Positions 23,701 through 36,127 of a stretch of 64,000 bases of DNA are shown piece after piece. Source of the stretch: Cryptomeria japonica (Eukaryota; Streptophyta; Pinopsida; Cupressales; Cupressaceae); contig NC_081409.1 of assembly GCF_030272615.1 (NCBI RefSeq), positions 615,582,755 through 615,646,754 on the forward strand. Reading direction: 5' to 3'. Position numbers and translations under genes: made by a program. Below the pieces are notes generated by a model that worked only from the letters and a program-made list of their open reading frames with translations, did no database searches and was not told where the DNA came from. The first letter of the stretch is position 1. Every line of letters starts with the position of its first letter.

Positions 23701-24813
23701 AATGCAAGCTGTGAAAAATTGTCTTATGTGTGCCTTGGGGTCTCCTTTTCCTCTATACTTGTCAAATTTTGGCATCATAAAGTGTGCCGGAAATGGAGGC
23801 ATTGGAATGCTCTTATCAAATGGATAAGGACATATGTCTCTCATAGTGTATGTTGGTTTTGGTGTACTCATGTCCTCCATTTTCTTTTGTAAATCTCTGA
23901 TTTGTTGCTCCAAATTATTCTTAGGTGGCGATTGATTTCTTGTAGCATACCCCATGTTTGGGACACCAATTTGAGGAGGAGCTTGCTGCATGTATGGATG
24001 ATATTGATCATAGACATGTTCATATGGAGGAGGCTTATATTGATGCGGCATATAGGGAGCACTTGGTATAGCTTCATGTTGAGGAACCCCATATCTATTT
24101 TGTGCATATATACCATATTCTATAGGCACGTCGGGTTCTATTGTGTTGCCCCCAAATTTGACATGAGGTTTCCTTATGTCCAAATTTTGAGCATGCCTTT
24201 GAGTGTCCAATTGTTTTGATTGATCCATAGCTTGAGCATGTGATTGAGCATATCTATCTGCATAAGGCTTCCATAATGGTCTTCGAAGGTAAGTATCATA
24301 TGTTTGACCATGTGTATGTGGGACTTCTGGTTTTTGAAGCAAAGCTGATGGTGATTCAGGTACCATATGCGGTCCTCTATTTCCTCCACTATTGGGTCTC
24401 CTTTGATCCATGTTGGAGTGAGTTTGTTGCGAGGGTCAGTTTTCCATAAGTTGAGACATGTCAAAGTCATGAGGTATTTTAGCTCCACTTTGTGCCATCA
24501 TGTGTAAGAAGTATTGTCTATCCCTCTTCATTATCTCTTCAACCAATCTATTGAAATGAGGATTCATTATGGATTCTTCTATATCTGCTGATTGTATTGA
24601 AAAGTTGTCCACATTGTCATTGTGTGTAGCCTTGTTGTTTGTAGTGTTTGTGTTTTCCACATTTGGGATGTGTCTATAAACATCCATGTCAGGCAATGTA
24701 GTGTGCTCAGGATTGAAAAATAAATCATTGTCATACTCATAAGAACTCATGTTGGTGGACTCTTGAGCTTCTTTAGCTTTTTTCCTAGATTTTTGAAGAC
24801 GGGTTTCAACCAT
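20701..24813 (-). pseudogene. Tat gag-protease with G-patch domain
   Basis: The ATG at 24813 opens a frame of about 1370 codons, broken once by TGA 24436. Counting from the ATG at 24411 (1236 codons), a retrotransposon gag region spans about residues 205-300 (MPKFDKYRGKGDPKAHIRQF, AMEWFSQLPPGIKSW). A CxxH..H..C cluster follows (CEFHKSKGHKTGNC, about 485). An aspartic protease has VLIDGGAGLNICTL (about 735; DGG in place of the usual DTG/DSG). A G-patch lies near 960-1005 (ILQKFGYDGKSPLGLRKEG, KGLGF), then an acidic tail. The G-patch, an RNA-binding helper that stimulates helicases and proteases, occurs in several retroelement polyproteins. Confidence 0.92.
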
Positions 24814-25299
24814 GAACTAGGTGTTTTACCAAGATGTGTAAGACTAGATGAAAAATGGAAAGAGTATGGAAGACCAAGAGTTGTATGGAGTGTAAATGAA
24901 TCTTGAGGTGTACTTGCAATGTCCAAAGTGTAAGACCAAGTATGTAAGTGGTAGAGTAGGTGTGACTTCCAAAGAGAGGATAGTTTCTCTTGATGAGGTA
25001 AGCTGACCTTGACCCTAAGTAAGACCAAATGAGACCCAAAGGTAAGAAACCTTGATGAGGGACCACTTAGCAAAGTGTTGTTGTATGTAGTGTGTTGACA
25101 AAGTATGATGAGGACAAGCAAGTGACCTTTTGACTCAAGTTTAGACAAGTATGAATGTAAAATGAGATGTGAAGCAATGATGGACTGTATGAGACCCAGA
25201 GACAGGTTGAATATTAGATGAAACCTGAAGAAACAACTAGGAAGCTCAAGTATTCCGAACTGATTTCTCTTGTTTGTTGGATTGTAAAAATTTTCAATC

Positions 25300-25465
25300 T
25301 TGGACACAGACGCTTCTGTATACTTCACAGACGCGATTTCCAGACACAGACGTGTCTCTGTTCGACATAGACGCTTCTAAACACACAGACGCTATTATGC
25401 CCTTCACAGACGTGCTTAGATGACTCAGACGCGGTTAAAACAGACACAGACGCGTTTCTGTAAAC
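25300..25465 (-). repeat. GCGTCTGTG-like motif array, leader-proximal
   Basis: About eight units read cacagacgc(g) on the plus strand, i.e. GCGTCTGTG in the gag sense, spaced 15-25 bases apart. This is the same motif and the same orientation relative to its ORF as the array before PMD. Confidence 0.8.
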
Positions 25466-26669
25466 TTCGTGCAAATTTTCCAATCTGTGAAGTTGTTTTT
25501 GCTATGACCAAATCCGACTGTGTGACTGTTTTTCGTGACAAGAGGACACAATGTTGATGAGGACTCAATGTTTGCAAATGTTTAGACTCCAAAAGTGTGT
25601 TGTTTGATGTAAAATATTTTGCATACACTTGAAGACACAAAAGACACAATGTTTTGCTGTTTGGTTTTGAATGTTTTGAATGTTTAAAATAAGTCAAGCA
25701 CAATTCTTATGGCTGGCCAAGACAATAGTTGTTGATCCCACATAGGGTTTTACCCCCGAGGCTACGCTATTCAGAGCGGATACTTAGATGCTTGACCTCA
25801 CTGGCTCCACCCTCGGCACTCACTTCTCGGGTCAGCCAAGCATTAGTCCCCATGAAAACTCCCCATGGCGAACTTTGTATCTCTACTAAGAACCATATGT
25901 GTGTGGGCCGCTACCAGAGGTCTGACCTCCTGCCCCAACAACTAGAAGGATTTGGGCCTCTAAAACAAAATGGTGCTAGTAAGGGCATTCGCTCGTGTGG
26001 CCATACATGCAGCACTTTCAGCTCTGTAAATACAGAAGGCTCCCAACCGGTAGGGGTTACGCCCTACAAATGATCAAATAAATTTGATCAAACGGGTTTA
26101 TGGGGAGACATAGTGTCGGTATGAACTAATCAGCACACGTTATTCATAGTTTTCACCATGAATACATTTGATTATAGTGGTTCGGATGAGGTGGGTTTTC
26201 CTCGCTACCACTTGGGTCGTCCTCTTCTCACTAGTAGTCCTAATGACCACACGGGAAGACAGGCCCTCTAAAGATTAAACAAAAAGAGCCTATTGCTCAA
26301 GACACAAAAGACAATGATTCAATTTTAGTGCACCAATGGAAGTGTTTGCTAATCTATGAAAACAAGGCACACAACAAAATTTCAAAACCCTAGCCAAGGA
26401 CCTGCAACAAAATTTGTTAGTAGTTTGGGTTGTTTCAAATGATCACCCCTTCCTACAAACACACAAGTTAGGTAAATTTTAGAAACCCAAAAGACTTTGT
26501 GAAAGAGGGGCCTTCAACCAAAACGTTTTAGCTTCCAAGGCGAGCTGCACAAACTTAGTTAGCTAGATCTGAAAGGGTTAGTCCAAAAATAAACCAGATC
26601 TGAAACCCTAAGTACGAAATCCGAAAACCGAATCAATGAAAATTTGAAAATTTTGAAACATTCAAAACA

Positions 26670-26935
26670 CAGACGCTGTTACCTACGACGTAGACGCGTC
26701 TGTATGACACAGACGTGGTTCTGTGACTCACAGATGCGGTCAAAAATCACAAACGCCCTTATCGGACACAGACGCGTTCAAAAACAACACAGACGCGCTT
26801 ATAAAACATAGACGCTCCTGTCTGAGACCTGCAAAATAAAACTTGTCAAAAACACAGATGCGACTCCAGTATCCGCAGATGCTCTTGAAAATCAGAGACG
26901 CAATCCGAAAGTTTGCAGACGCAGAAAAACCTAAA
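26670..26935 (-). repeat. GCGTCTGTG-like motif array, near the PBS
   Basis: About thirteen degenerate units (cacagacgct, gacgcgtctg, cacagatgcg, cagacgcgtt, cagacgcgct, catagacgct and similar) lie just downstream of the PBS in sense. One unit contains cgcgtctg in both orientations. Confidence 0.8.
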
Positions 26936-27013
26936 ATGTCGTCGAAAAATGTCCGATCTGCAACTTCAAAAACGCAAAATCTGCAACAAAAAAGGTTAAA
27001 TGCAAAGGGACAA

Positions 27014-27033
27014 GAGTCCCACCGGGCGTGCCA
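27014..27033 (-). other. Primer binding site of the Tat element
   Basis: The plus strand reads GAGTCCCACCGGGCGTGCCA, which has the form of a tRNA 3' end finishing in CCA, three bases from the LTR. I could not name the tRNA with confidence. Confidence 0.75.
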
Positions 27034-27036
27034 AAA

Positions 27037-27821
27037 TGTATATGGTGAAAATGGATAACAATAATAACAATATTGAAAGGCTAAATGAATCCAACCACAA
27101 AACCCTAGCCTAACAATCAACAAAGATCCACCATAACATATGAAGATTACCTAAGACAATGCAAATCACATGAAATCACAAAGATTATACCATCACATGT
27201 CCAATAGGGTTTGGATCTCCATTCTTCCTATCTCCATTGATCTTGCTTGATATATTTGCTCTCAGATTTTATGTGCACAAGAGCTCAACAAAGAACGGAA
27301 TGTGGTTGCAAGTAGGATCGTAGTGTAGTCAAGTCCTCCAAATTGTCGATTAGGTCATTAGAATGCTTGATTAGGATGATTAGCCTCTGATAATGAAGGA
27401 AGCATCTCCTTATATAGAAGACACTATATGAAATGGAGGGATAAGATTGAGAGGTGTAAAAGGAGGTCGGCTATGATTAGAGGGTAGGTAAAAGAAATAA
27501 TAAAATAATGAAAGGGGTAGGTAGTGTATGAATTAAGAGATGAATGACATGTGTCATGTGTAGAAAAGGCTAATGAATTAATTAAATAAATAAAGATTTA
27601 TTTAATTAATAGAAGAAGTGGGATAATTAAATAAATAAGATATTTATTTAATTTAGGAAGAGGATAATTTAAATAAATAAATGTATTTATTTAAATGAGA
27701 AATAAGGCTAGAAGAGGATAAATGAATTAATTAAATAAATAAGGATTTATTTAATTAATAGAAGAATTAGGCTTAGATAATTAAATAAATAAATTAGACA
27801 TGACAATTTTAGGTGTCTACA
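27037..27821 (-). repeat. Tat element LTR, right copy (5' LTR)
   Basis: 785 bp, matching 11611-12407 with about seven substitutions and a short deletion in one AT hairpin unit. The TATA-like ccttatatag (about 27414) would drive minus-strand transcription of gag-pol. Confidence 0.92.
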
Positions 27822-27826
27822 TTAAG

Positions 27827-28843
27827 AAATTACAAATAGTTGAAACCTCTAATGCTTATGGTATTAAATTGCCAAAATTACACATTATGCTCAACACCTA
27901 ATGCTTGAACAATAATTTGGACGTCCATTTTGGTGGTATTAAAGATCATCGTGAAATTGGAAGACATTTTTCAAGTTAACTAATTTAATCTATTCATTTG
28001 TATGTTGTCTAAGGCATCATCAGATTGATTTTAATATTTTGCATTCATTAATTGAATTACACTTAATAACAATTGTTATTATTTAATTATCACTTTATTA
28101 TTTAATCAATTTGCATGGATAGATAGATATATAACTCTGATCTAACATTTAAGATTACATTATTATATTTAATCAATCATCATTATACTTACATATATTT
28201 CCTTTTATGGATGTTTTGTTCCATCATTTCAAATCAAATAATCGTGTTTATAATTGTCAACTAGATAGTTTGTGGTTATTGATTGTCAATATTGATTTTC
28301 AGGCAAGTCACATAATATTAATTATAAAAAATCAACAAAATACCTTTTTAACTCTTTATTCTTAACAACGATATATCTCTAATTTTAAATGATGTAGATC
28401 AAAATGCTACTTTTACTTAATTTTGTGAATGATTCTAAAATGAGTAGTATTAAAACTATTAAAAATTACTTAATAAAATTTATTAATTATTTTAATTTAT
28501 ATCTAAAAATAATATTATTTCTCAAGGCATATTACACTCACATATGGATGCAAAAATCTCCACGAATCATTTAATTTGACGTGTCATTAAATGCATGAAA
28601 AATAAAAAATCATTCTATTATTATTTTTTAATTTTAATTACAATATTAACAAATTAATAATCTTAATAAATATATATAAAAATAAAAAATATATTTTTAC
28701 ATTGTTTTAAATATATAATAATATAAAATAATAGCATAATAATAATTTAGAAATAATATTATTATGGGCGATTAAAAGTGTCCATACCTAAAATCCACTT
28801 TTTAAAATAAGGATAAAAACCAATATAAAATAAAAAATATAAT
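27827..28843. other. AT-rich spacer, no gene seen
   Basis: Very AT-rich sequence with poly-A/T and no open frame above background. Confidence 0.6.
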
Positions 28844-28848
28844 GATAT

Positions 28849-31405
28849 TGTTAGAGTTATCATGTATTAGCTAATAATTATTTATTTAATTATTAGTATA
28901 TTATCCTCTACACTTAAGCTAAACTTAGGTATTTAATAAAATTATAGGTATTTAATTAAATACACGTTATCCCTTTAGGGTTTCTTTAGGGTGGCACACC
29001 TTTAGGGTTGCTAATCTCCTTTTATAAGGATTGTATTGTAGTTTTTTATTGATTGCCTCTCTGAATGATAATCTTTTTATTCAGAGCCATTATTGTTTTT
29101 TTGCCTCCATTCTTCTCTTGTGACAAGTATTTTGCTTGCAGATGTTATTGGGATCTCTGAAGTCGTATTTCTCAACTTCTTCATGGTATCAGAGTCTACA
29201 TTTGCTGCTACTTGTTCCTGATTTTTCAAAATAATTTTTTGGAGGCTAGGGTTTCAAGTTTTTCAGAGTCTTTTATTTGAATCTGGGGTGCTTCTTTGTT
29301 TCTGGGCATTTTGGGTTCAAACAAACCTCACAATTGGATTCAAGAGGCTAATTGGACGAATTTTGATATATAATTTGACTATTTTTGGTGATAGGGGCAT
29401 GATTTTTTATTGGCAAGTTTTTCGAGGCACAAAAATCCGTACGACTGTACCTGCACTTGCGTTAGAAATATTTAAAAAAAAATTGATTGGTGGTTTTTTT
29501 TTGTTTTTTTTTAAATTATTATTTTTAAATTTTCAAAAAGTCAACCCTTTGCAACAAAAGTACATTGCAGATCAGCGCTGGCATCAACATGACATCATGC
29601 TAATGTCAACAGTACAATCAATAGTACAGACAACATGCATGGCCCCTGTGACCCTCTTTGTGCCCTAAAAGAGGTTTTTTTTTTCTTTTGGCCATAACTT
29701 GGGCATACAATATCGTTTTTTGGCAAACGAGATATCGCCGGAAAGCTAGTTTCATTTACTTTCTAGATTTGTGGGTTTTATCACCTGGTTTTGTTGTTGG
29801 TATATTACACAACCATTTGAAGTCAGAGGTGCTATTTTCAGTCCTAAGCTCATATATTTTCACTACTTTCTCCATTTTTCGCGATTCTAGCGACGTTGGG
29901 ACGATGTTTCAGAGCTCTTCACAACCATCCATACACTTTTCTAGATTTTACTCCAAGTACATTTTATTCAGTTTTTTTGTGTTTTCATACTTTGGTGAAT
30001 TAATTGGACATATGAGATCATGGAAGCTTCTTGTTTGCATGGGATGACTTGTTTTTGGCCGTTCTTCATGTATTTCCAACCTTTTATCTTCTTTGAGTAT
30101 TGTATACATCAATTTGTAAGCATTTTCCTTTTTGCAAACGCACTGAGATAAAGTGCCACTATGCCTTGCATGCTTGGGATCTTGCACATCTTGTACCTTA
30201 TTGTACTCACACTTCATTATAAAGTGCCATGGGGGGTTTGATGTTTTCCTTTGTTTTCCATCTACCTTTGTCACGTGAGTGTTCCTTCCACGATATTAGC
30301 CTCATGATGTGAGTCAGGTGAGTGTTCCTTCCATGACACTAGCCTTTATATGTGTTTGTACTTTCTACTGCACTCTCGATGTTCCAGGTTCTTCGCCATG
30401 CAATTTTGTTTGGCATTTAGTTTCAGTGTACCAGTCACCTCTCTCTTGTCAGCATTATGGGGAGGTTTCTCTTGTTGGTTGTTGGTTCTAATGCTTCCTT
30501 GGTTCATTGGAGTGAGTTATGTATTCAGTATTTGTTCCTATGTACTAGGCAAATGCAGTGGCTAGTTACCTATACATTTCGGTGAGATGGACCATTTATC
30601 ATATGGACACTCTTTCATTCCTATTTTTGGAGGCAAACCTTCCATATTTGATTGATCAACTCTTCAGACTTTGGTGTTTTTGCCATTTGTATCTTTGAGT
30701 TCAGTTATTTGCCTTTGTTTGCCATCCGATTCGAGTAGTGTTATTTGAGGGCACTCATGCATATTACAATCTTCTCTACTTGATCATCTTCTAATTCAAT
30801 GGAGGTTCTTCAGATCAACAATTATTCTTGACAGTGTTTGCAACTTCATGCTTCTTGGTGTCCTTCACTAGCCTTCATCTCTTTTTGGAGTTAGTTTTTT
30901 CCCATGAGGTTTTCTCTATTTCTCCGCTTTATAGAGATCTTTTGTACTTGGGTACCTCATCAGGCCTAGTTGTCAGGACCCATTGTTACTTTCATGCATT
31001 TTTTAGTCCTTAGTTGTTTTTAGCTACTCCCTAAGTTCATCTTAAGGGGGGGGGGGGTGTTAAAGTTATCATGTATTAGCTAATAATTATTTATTTAGTT
31101 ATTGCTCTATTATCCTCTACACTTGGCTAAACTTAGGCATTTAATAATATTGTAGGCATTTAATAATTATTTTAATTATTTAATAATTATTCAAACACAT
31201 TATCTTTTTAGGGTTACACACCTTTAGGGTTGCTAATCTCCTTTTATAAGGATTGTATTGTACTTTTTTATTGATTCTCTCTCTGAATGATAATCCTTTT
31301 CTTCAGAGCCATTATTGTTTTTTTGCCTCCATTCTTCTCTTGTGACAGGTATTTTGCTTGTAGGTGTTCTTGGGATCTCCGAAATTGTATTTCTCAACTT
31401 CTTCA
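28849..31405 (+). mobile_element. Non-coding (non-autonomous) LTR retrotransposon, 2.56 kb
   Basis: The 5' LTR is 28849-29183 and the 3' LTR is 31058-31405. Both start TGTTA and end CTTCA, and they are flanked by the duplication gatat (28844-28848 and 31406-31410). A PBS tggtatcagag (29184-29194) and a PPT of A/G ending in about 13 G (31044-31057) place it on the plus strand. The 1.85 kb interior has many stops and no gag or pol motif. It must have moved with proteins supplied by a related copia-type element. Confidence 0.92.
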
Positions 31406-31410
31406 GATAT

Positions 31411-32092
31411 GATAATATAACAATAATACTATAGTAAATAGTTTTTTTGCTTTCATGAAGAGTTTATTAGAAATATAAAAATATACTAATAATTTGGTAC
31501 TAAAAGTTTTTTTTGCTTTTGTAAAGAATTTAATGGAAATATAAAAATATAATAACAAGAATATATTAAAACATAATAATATAATCATATCTTAATAATA
31601 ATTTAATTATGTTGATAGACCTAAATCTACAACTACAGCACACCACGTTGTCATTGGTGAAAGAAAGACAAAAAGATAAGGCTATCGTTTTCTTCTTTAT
31701 CCAATAAATAATCACTATAGACTACAATTTAAATGAGAAAAGCAAAAAGGATAAGACTATAATAGATTGTTGTTAGCTCTTGCCACAGGCAATTGGCAAT
31801 GACTATTCTTCAACTAGCTCTTAATAAAAAATAAATTAACAAATGAGATTTTTCTCTACTAAAAAAAATATTAATCTTTATTAAAGTATAGATGATTTTT
31901 TTTTATTAAGAATATTGAGAAAATTAATTATCCTCAATTTAATTGGCTCTTTGAATATTTTTTAAAGATTGCATAATCGTTTTATGCTTTCTTCCCTTAA
32001 ATTGAATAATTTCCCATTTTAATCAAGAAAATTGATTTTTTCAAAAGAATGCTAAAATAATGAGTTTTAATTGTTTGAAAAATATTAATGAT
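31411..32092. other. AT-rich spacer, no gene seen
   Basis: Low-complexity AT sequence with poly-A/T tracts. A short imperfect direct repeat (aaaatataataataac-like) is present at 31420-31580. Confidence 0.55.
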
Positions 32093-32102
32093 TTTTTTAC
32101 AC

Positions 32103-33771
32103 TTTTTTTTATCGATAATATTGGAATTTATTAATATATAAAGGAAATAACATCTACAGAAAAGAAACAACTATTGTCCAAAACCACCAAACCACCACCC
32201 CTCCATACCACTACCTCAGACAAAACCACCCACCCAGGTATGAATTATCAGACCAAACCAAAACATATAATCGATACAGAGCTTGAAATAAACAAGACAT
32301 AGTCTGATAAACAGAAACGAGAATCATCTTCCCAGCAAAGACAAACAACCATAAACATATTACATAGAACTACCCAAAAAGATTTCCAGGGTAGCATTCT
32401 TGCTCGCCATTTCCGCCTTCATGCATCTAGTCCTCAGGCGTAGCCTTTGGCTGCTCACATCCTCGTCCCTTACATCCTCTCGAGCTTGCCTAATCACCTC
32501 TTTCAATTCCATAATCTAAGCAAATATTTTTAAGGCCTCCCATCCTCTCCTTGCCATCTCTCTGAACCTGATCTTCACCGCTTCCTACCGCCTGAGAAAA
32601 GGAATGTACCTGCCCCTTAGTTCTTGATGGAATTCTAAAATTCCTTCAGAGACTTCGAACCCTCGACCTGGTATAGCCCACTCTGGCAATGATTCCAAAT
32701 TGTCGAGGTATTATGCTGGTACAATTGCCTACATCTCCCTTTGAACTTCTACACATGAGGAGTCCAACTCAAGCGCCAACGCCATGATAAGAAAGCATAT
32801 ATCCACCCTTGTACGATATCGATGTCCAATCACCTCCAATTCTTCACCCTGAACCAACTGCACACTCCTCAACAAGGGGTCCATGGAACGAAACATGTTC
32901 TTCACTCTTCTCTCTGAAGTCCGCCCCAAAAATAAGGTCAGTAGTTTGGTTGTTTTCAACGTAAAATTGGCCTCCATTGCACTACCAGACTACCAACCTT
33001 TCTTTTTCGACGGAAACCCCGCTCGCGGACCAAAAAACTTCCAACATACGCAAAAAATGTAACACACTTTCCCATTACCTCCATTAATGCATTCTCCTCA
33101 GGCTCCACTGCCACTGTAGAAAATATCAGCATTAATTGCCAATATCGTCCAAGCTAGCCTAAGCGCTTGGGTAGAGAACTAAGCATCCTCCTCACACACT
33201 TCGCATTTACTAACAAGTACCGACCCGTACAGGCCGATTAAGCATGCCACTGAACTATGGCATCATCTCCTCCCCACCACCTCGTCACACATTTATCCAA
33301 TGCACATGCCATAGTGGATAACACATCCACCACCGCATTCCCCCCTTCTAATGTGAGTAATTCAAAAATCTTGGAAAATATTTAGTTTTGAGCAAATAAT
33401 TGATATAAATTTATTTAATCTCCAACTCGGGGATACTCCTTTCACAATTGCATCCACCACCACTTTAGAGTCTCCTTCTAAATGCACTCTTGGAATATTC
33501 ATGTTATTGGCCAATTTCACTGCTAATAAAGCGGCCTGTACCTTCGCTTCATTATTAGTCCCATCTTGCAGCCTCTGCTCTCATTTGAAAAGGACCTTCC
33601 CCTCCTCATCACAAGCAACACAGCCCGCACCTGAGATGCCCAGGTTACCTCTTGACGCTCCATCAAAGTTGATCTTGATCCAACCTTGCTCTAGCCTGGC
33701 CCACACCTCCTCAATTCGCCTAACCACCGTACTCAAAGGATGAACCCTTGAGAACCCATGAACGGGTCAAA
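32103..33771 (-). mobile_element. 5'-truncated LINE with RNase H domain
   Basis: Target-site repeats ttttttacac lie at 32093-32102 and 33772-33781. The plus-strand poly-T at 32103 is the A tail of a minus-strand copy. At its 5' end, 33236-33745 (minus) encodes an RVT_3-type RNase H: GWIKINFDGASRGNLGISGA, TNNEAKVQAALLAVKLA, VHLEGDSKVVVDAIV, then NAVVDVLSTMACAL. One stop and one frame break interrupt it. A separate downstream frame at 32729-32977 (82 codons) is unrecognised. RT and endonuclease are absent, as expected from 5' truncation during target-primed reverse transcription. Confidence 0.82.
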
Positions 33772-33781
33772 TTTTTTACAC

Positions 33782-35440
33782 ATTTTTTAATATTTAAATA
33801 CTTTTTAAAAATAAATATTTCATAGTAAATTATATTTGATGATTTTTAAGATATCATTTTTTATTAGGTAAAATATATTTTTAGATATCATTAATATTTT
33901 GAACAATTTAATTTTTAACTTTTTATGGAGAAAATAATTTTTTGGATTATTTTATGCGTAAAATATGATTTAACCGATCATGAATTATACAAAAAAGAAA
34001 ATGTTATTGATTATTTATTTTAAGAGCTATTTTACCTATGAATTTTTATTTATTATTAATTGGTGTGACTAGTAAGACAAAAAGGTTTTGGAATAAATGT
34101 GTTTTAAAGCAGTTCAACTTAAATATCTTAATGTATTTTAAATGTTAAAAACATACAAATGTTGGAATTAATTTAAGTTTTATTAATATGAAAATTCAAA
34201 AGTACTTTTATTTAAATATTAAGTAAATCAATTATATCACAATGATAAACAAATATGACCTAGGTCACACAATACTTCCTTCTTTCTTTTCTTCAATAGA
34301 GTTACCACTAACCTTAATATTCTTATATTGGATACATGTAGTTTGTTCTACAACAATATTCAATTTTTTTTTTCAAATGCTCTTTAGTATCACCATAACC
34401 ATAACCATAACATAACAATTTTTTATGTTTCTCTTGGCTCTTGCATTTTAAAAACCAAGAAATAGAGACACTAACAACGCATGCAAACTTTGGGACATTT
34501 ATGTTGTAAACTTTGTCCACATCTTTACGAATATATAGCATGTGTAATTATTTAGTATCCTATACTATTATAACAGAATAGTCACTTACATTTAGCAAGA
34601 ACTTCGCTGCACTGCAACCTTGTTTAAATGAGCAAATGACAGCGCTAGATAAAGATTACTTTCTTTGCTTTAGTTTTATATTTAAAATTTGATATCTATT
34701 AACGTATTTTACATAGAGTTTAAAATAGTTATGTTAGTATTGATTGCAATATAATAATATTTTTTTAAAAGTAGAATAATGAACAAATATGGATATTGTA
34801 AATTAAATTAATATATCTTCTTTGCACATATAAAATTATACACTCTACTACATTAACTTTTATATAATTAAACTTTTTGCTGGTTCTTCAATAGATTGCT
34901 CCTTCTGGATTTGATGCAAAAAAATACACTCAATCTAATCTAGCTCTTTTTGAATTTGATACAAAAAATACATTCAATCTAATTGAGAAGCAACAATAGG
35001 ATTCATTTCACGAACAAGAAATCTACTCCACAAGCAACAACAAGATTCATTTTACGAACAAAAAATCTACTAACATTAATTATATATAATTTTCTATCGA
35101 CATAACCCTTACACCTCACCTTGTTGGAATACACGTGCTAGTTCTTATAAAAAAGAAATGTTAAAAAAAGTTGTTAAGAGCATGATAAGTGGTTTAGGTA
35201 CATGGGACTGCACCACAATGTGGATTCCCTCTTAAGAAAAATAGCAAACAATTGTAATTACAATAAAATACAATACATCATTATAAAAAGAATACAGACC
35301 CACTTAGTTTCCAAAACCACAGAAAAATATATGATTTTCCCCCTGGATTTGCTTCTATATTTTTAGCAGTGGTCCAGATTTAGCTACATTTTTAAAAAGA
35401 TAAAAGAAAACGGCAATCCATTTACTGCGCTTCTTACTTT
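33782..35440. other. AT-rich upstream intergenic region
   Basis: No gene is supported. A small local duplication of gatttgatacaaaaaatacattcaatct-like sequence lies at about 34905-34985, and of aacaagattcattttacgaac-like sequence at about 34988-35070. Confidence 0.55.
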
Positions 35441-36127
35441 CATACCGTGTCCCGACAACACGTGGTACTACACGGAAACAAATGGATCATAATAATCTCA
35501 TCCGTTAAAATTGCCACGTTAAAATTGGACATTCAATCTCAGCCGTCGAATTTTACATGCAACATCCAGGAGTGCTCAACAATAAATAAGTCAATAAAGT
35601 CCGCGCAAGTCAGACGCCCATCGGCGGTGCCAAATGCTCGACTAAATTATCCAGCAGATTGGATGGAAATTTAAAAAAAATAAAAAAATAATTTAAAATA
35701 ATTACAGAGACCTGGTCTACGCCGTCAGTAGACTGAAATTATTGTCTGAAAATGTAAATAGGAGGAGATTGACTGAGGCGAGATTTTATAGGTTGGTAGC
35801 GTGTAGATCCCCCATTCAGAGTTCGAGTCTCGGCCATGGCGGCCGTCTATTCGACCCCGGGAAACCCTCCCACTGTGTCTACTGTTGTTTGCCAAAATTA
35901 GTTTGGGGTTAAAACTGTGGCATGTTTTGGCACGAGTACTGTAAGATCACGAATTGTACGTGCAAATAAGGGCAAGTGCCCTCTGGAAGGGAAGTGTAGG
36001 GTCTGTGCAGGGTTGTTTGTGCTCGGCGCTGCTGGATTTGTAGATCTGAGGGTTTTAAAGAGAAGAGGAGTTTGGAAGTTTAGTTTTTATCTTTTCTGTT
36101 ATCTTTTCTTTTTTGGGGTTTGTTACG
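35441..36127 (+). promoter_or_regulatory. CBP60 promoter and 5' leader region
   Basis: Upstream of the CBP60 start are a G-box/ABRE-like CACGTG (35459-35464) and a W-box-like TTGACT (35769-35774), motifs of stress- and defence-regulated plant promoters. Single motifs of this length also occur by chance. Two small upstream ATG frames, 35836-35901 (21 codons) and 35922-35969 (15 codons), would lie in the leader if transcription starts early enough. A pyrimidine-rich stretch (about 36085-36120) precedes the ATG. The transcription start is not determined. Confidence 0.4.

Larger units (their letters stand above)
24814..27013 (-). other. Long 5' leader of the Tat element
   Basis: There are 2.2 kb between the PBS and the gag ATG with no credible ORF. 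It contains two GACACAGACGC-type arrays (listed separately) and, at 25720-26300, GC-richer non-coding sequence typical of gypsy leaders. Such leaders usually hold packaging and translation-control elements; nothing specific can be assigned here. Confidence 0.6.
11611..27821 (-). mobile_element. Near-complete Tat-lineage Ty3/gypsy retrotransposon, 16.2 kb
   Basis: Target-site duplication ttaag lies at 11606-11610 and 27822-27826. LTRs are 11611-12407 and 27037-27821, and both run TGTATATGG to GTCTACA. In sense (minus) order: 5' LTR, PBS (27014-27033), long leader with motif arrays, gag-protease-G-patch, RT-RNase H-second RNase H, integrase, spacer, an opposite-strand PMD gene, PPT (12408-12422) and 3' LTR. 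A second, archaeal-type RNase H and an extra ORF 3' of pol are hallmarks of the Tat branch. The LTRs differ at about seven positions and by one short indel near the 3' end, so the insertion is the youngest large one here. Confidence 0.93.

Noticed and set aside
25720-26300. GC-richer block in the Tat leader as a captured host gene
   Set aside because: No sustained frame, no splice logic and no recognisable motif; the 114-codon frame at 25729-26073 looks accidental.
33501-33743. 80-codon plus-strand frame
   Set aside because: Shadow of the minus-strand LINE RNase H.
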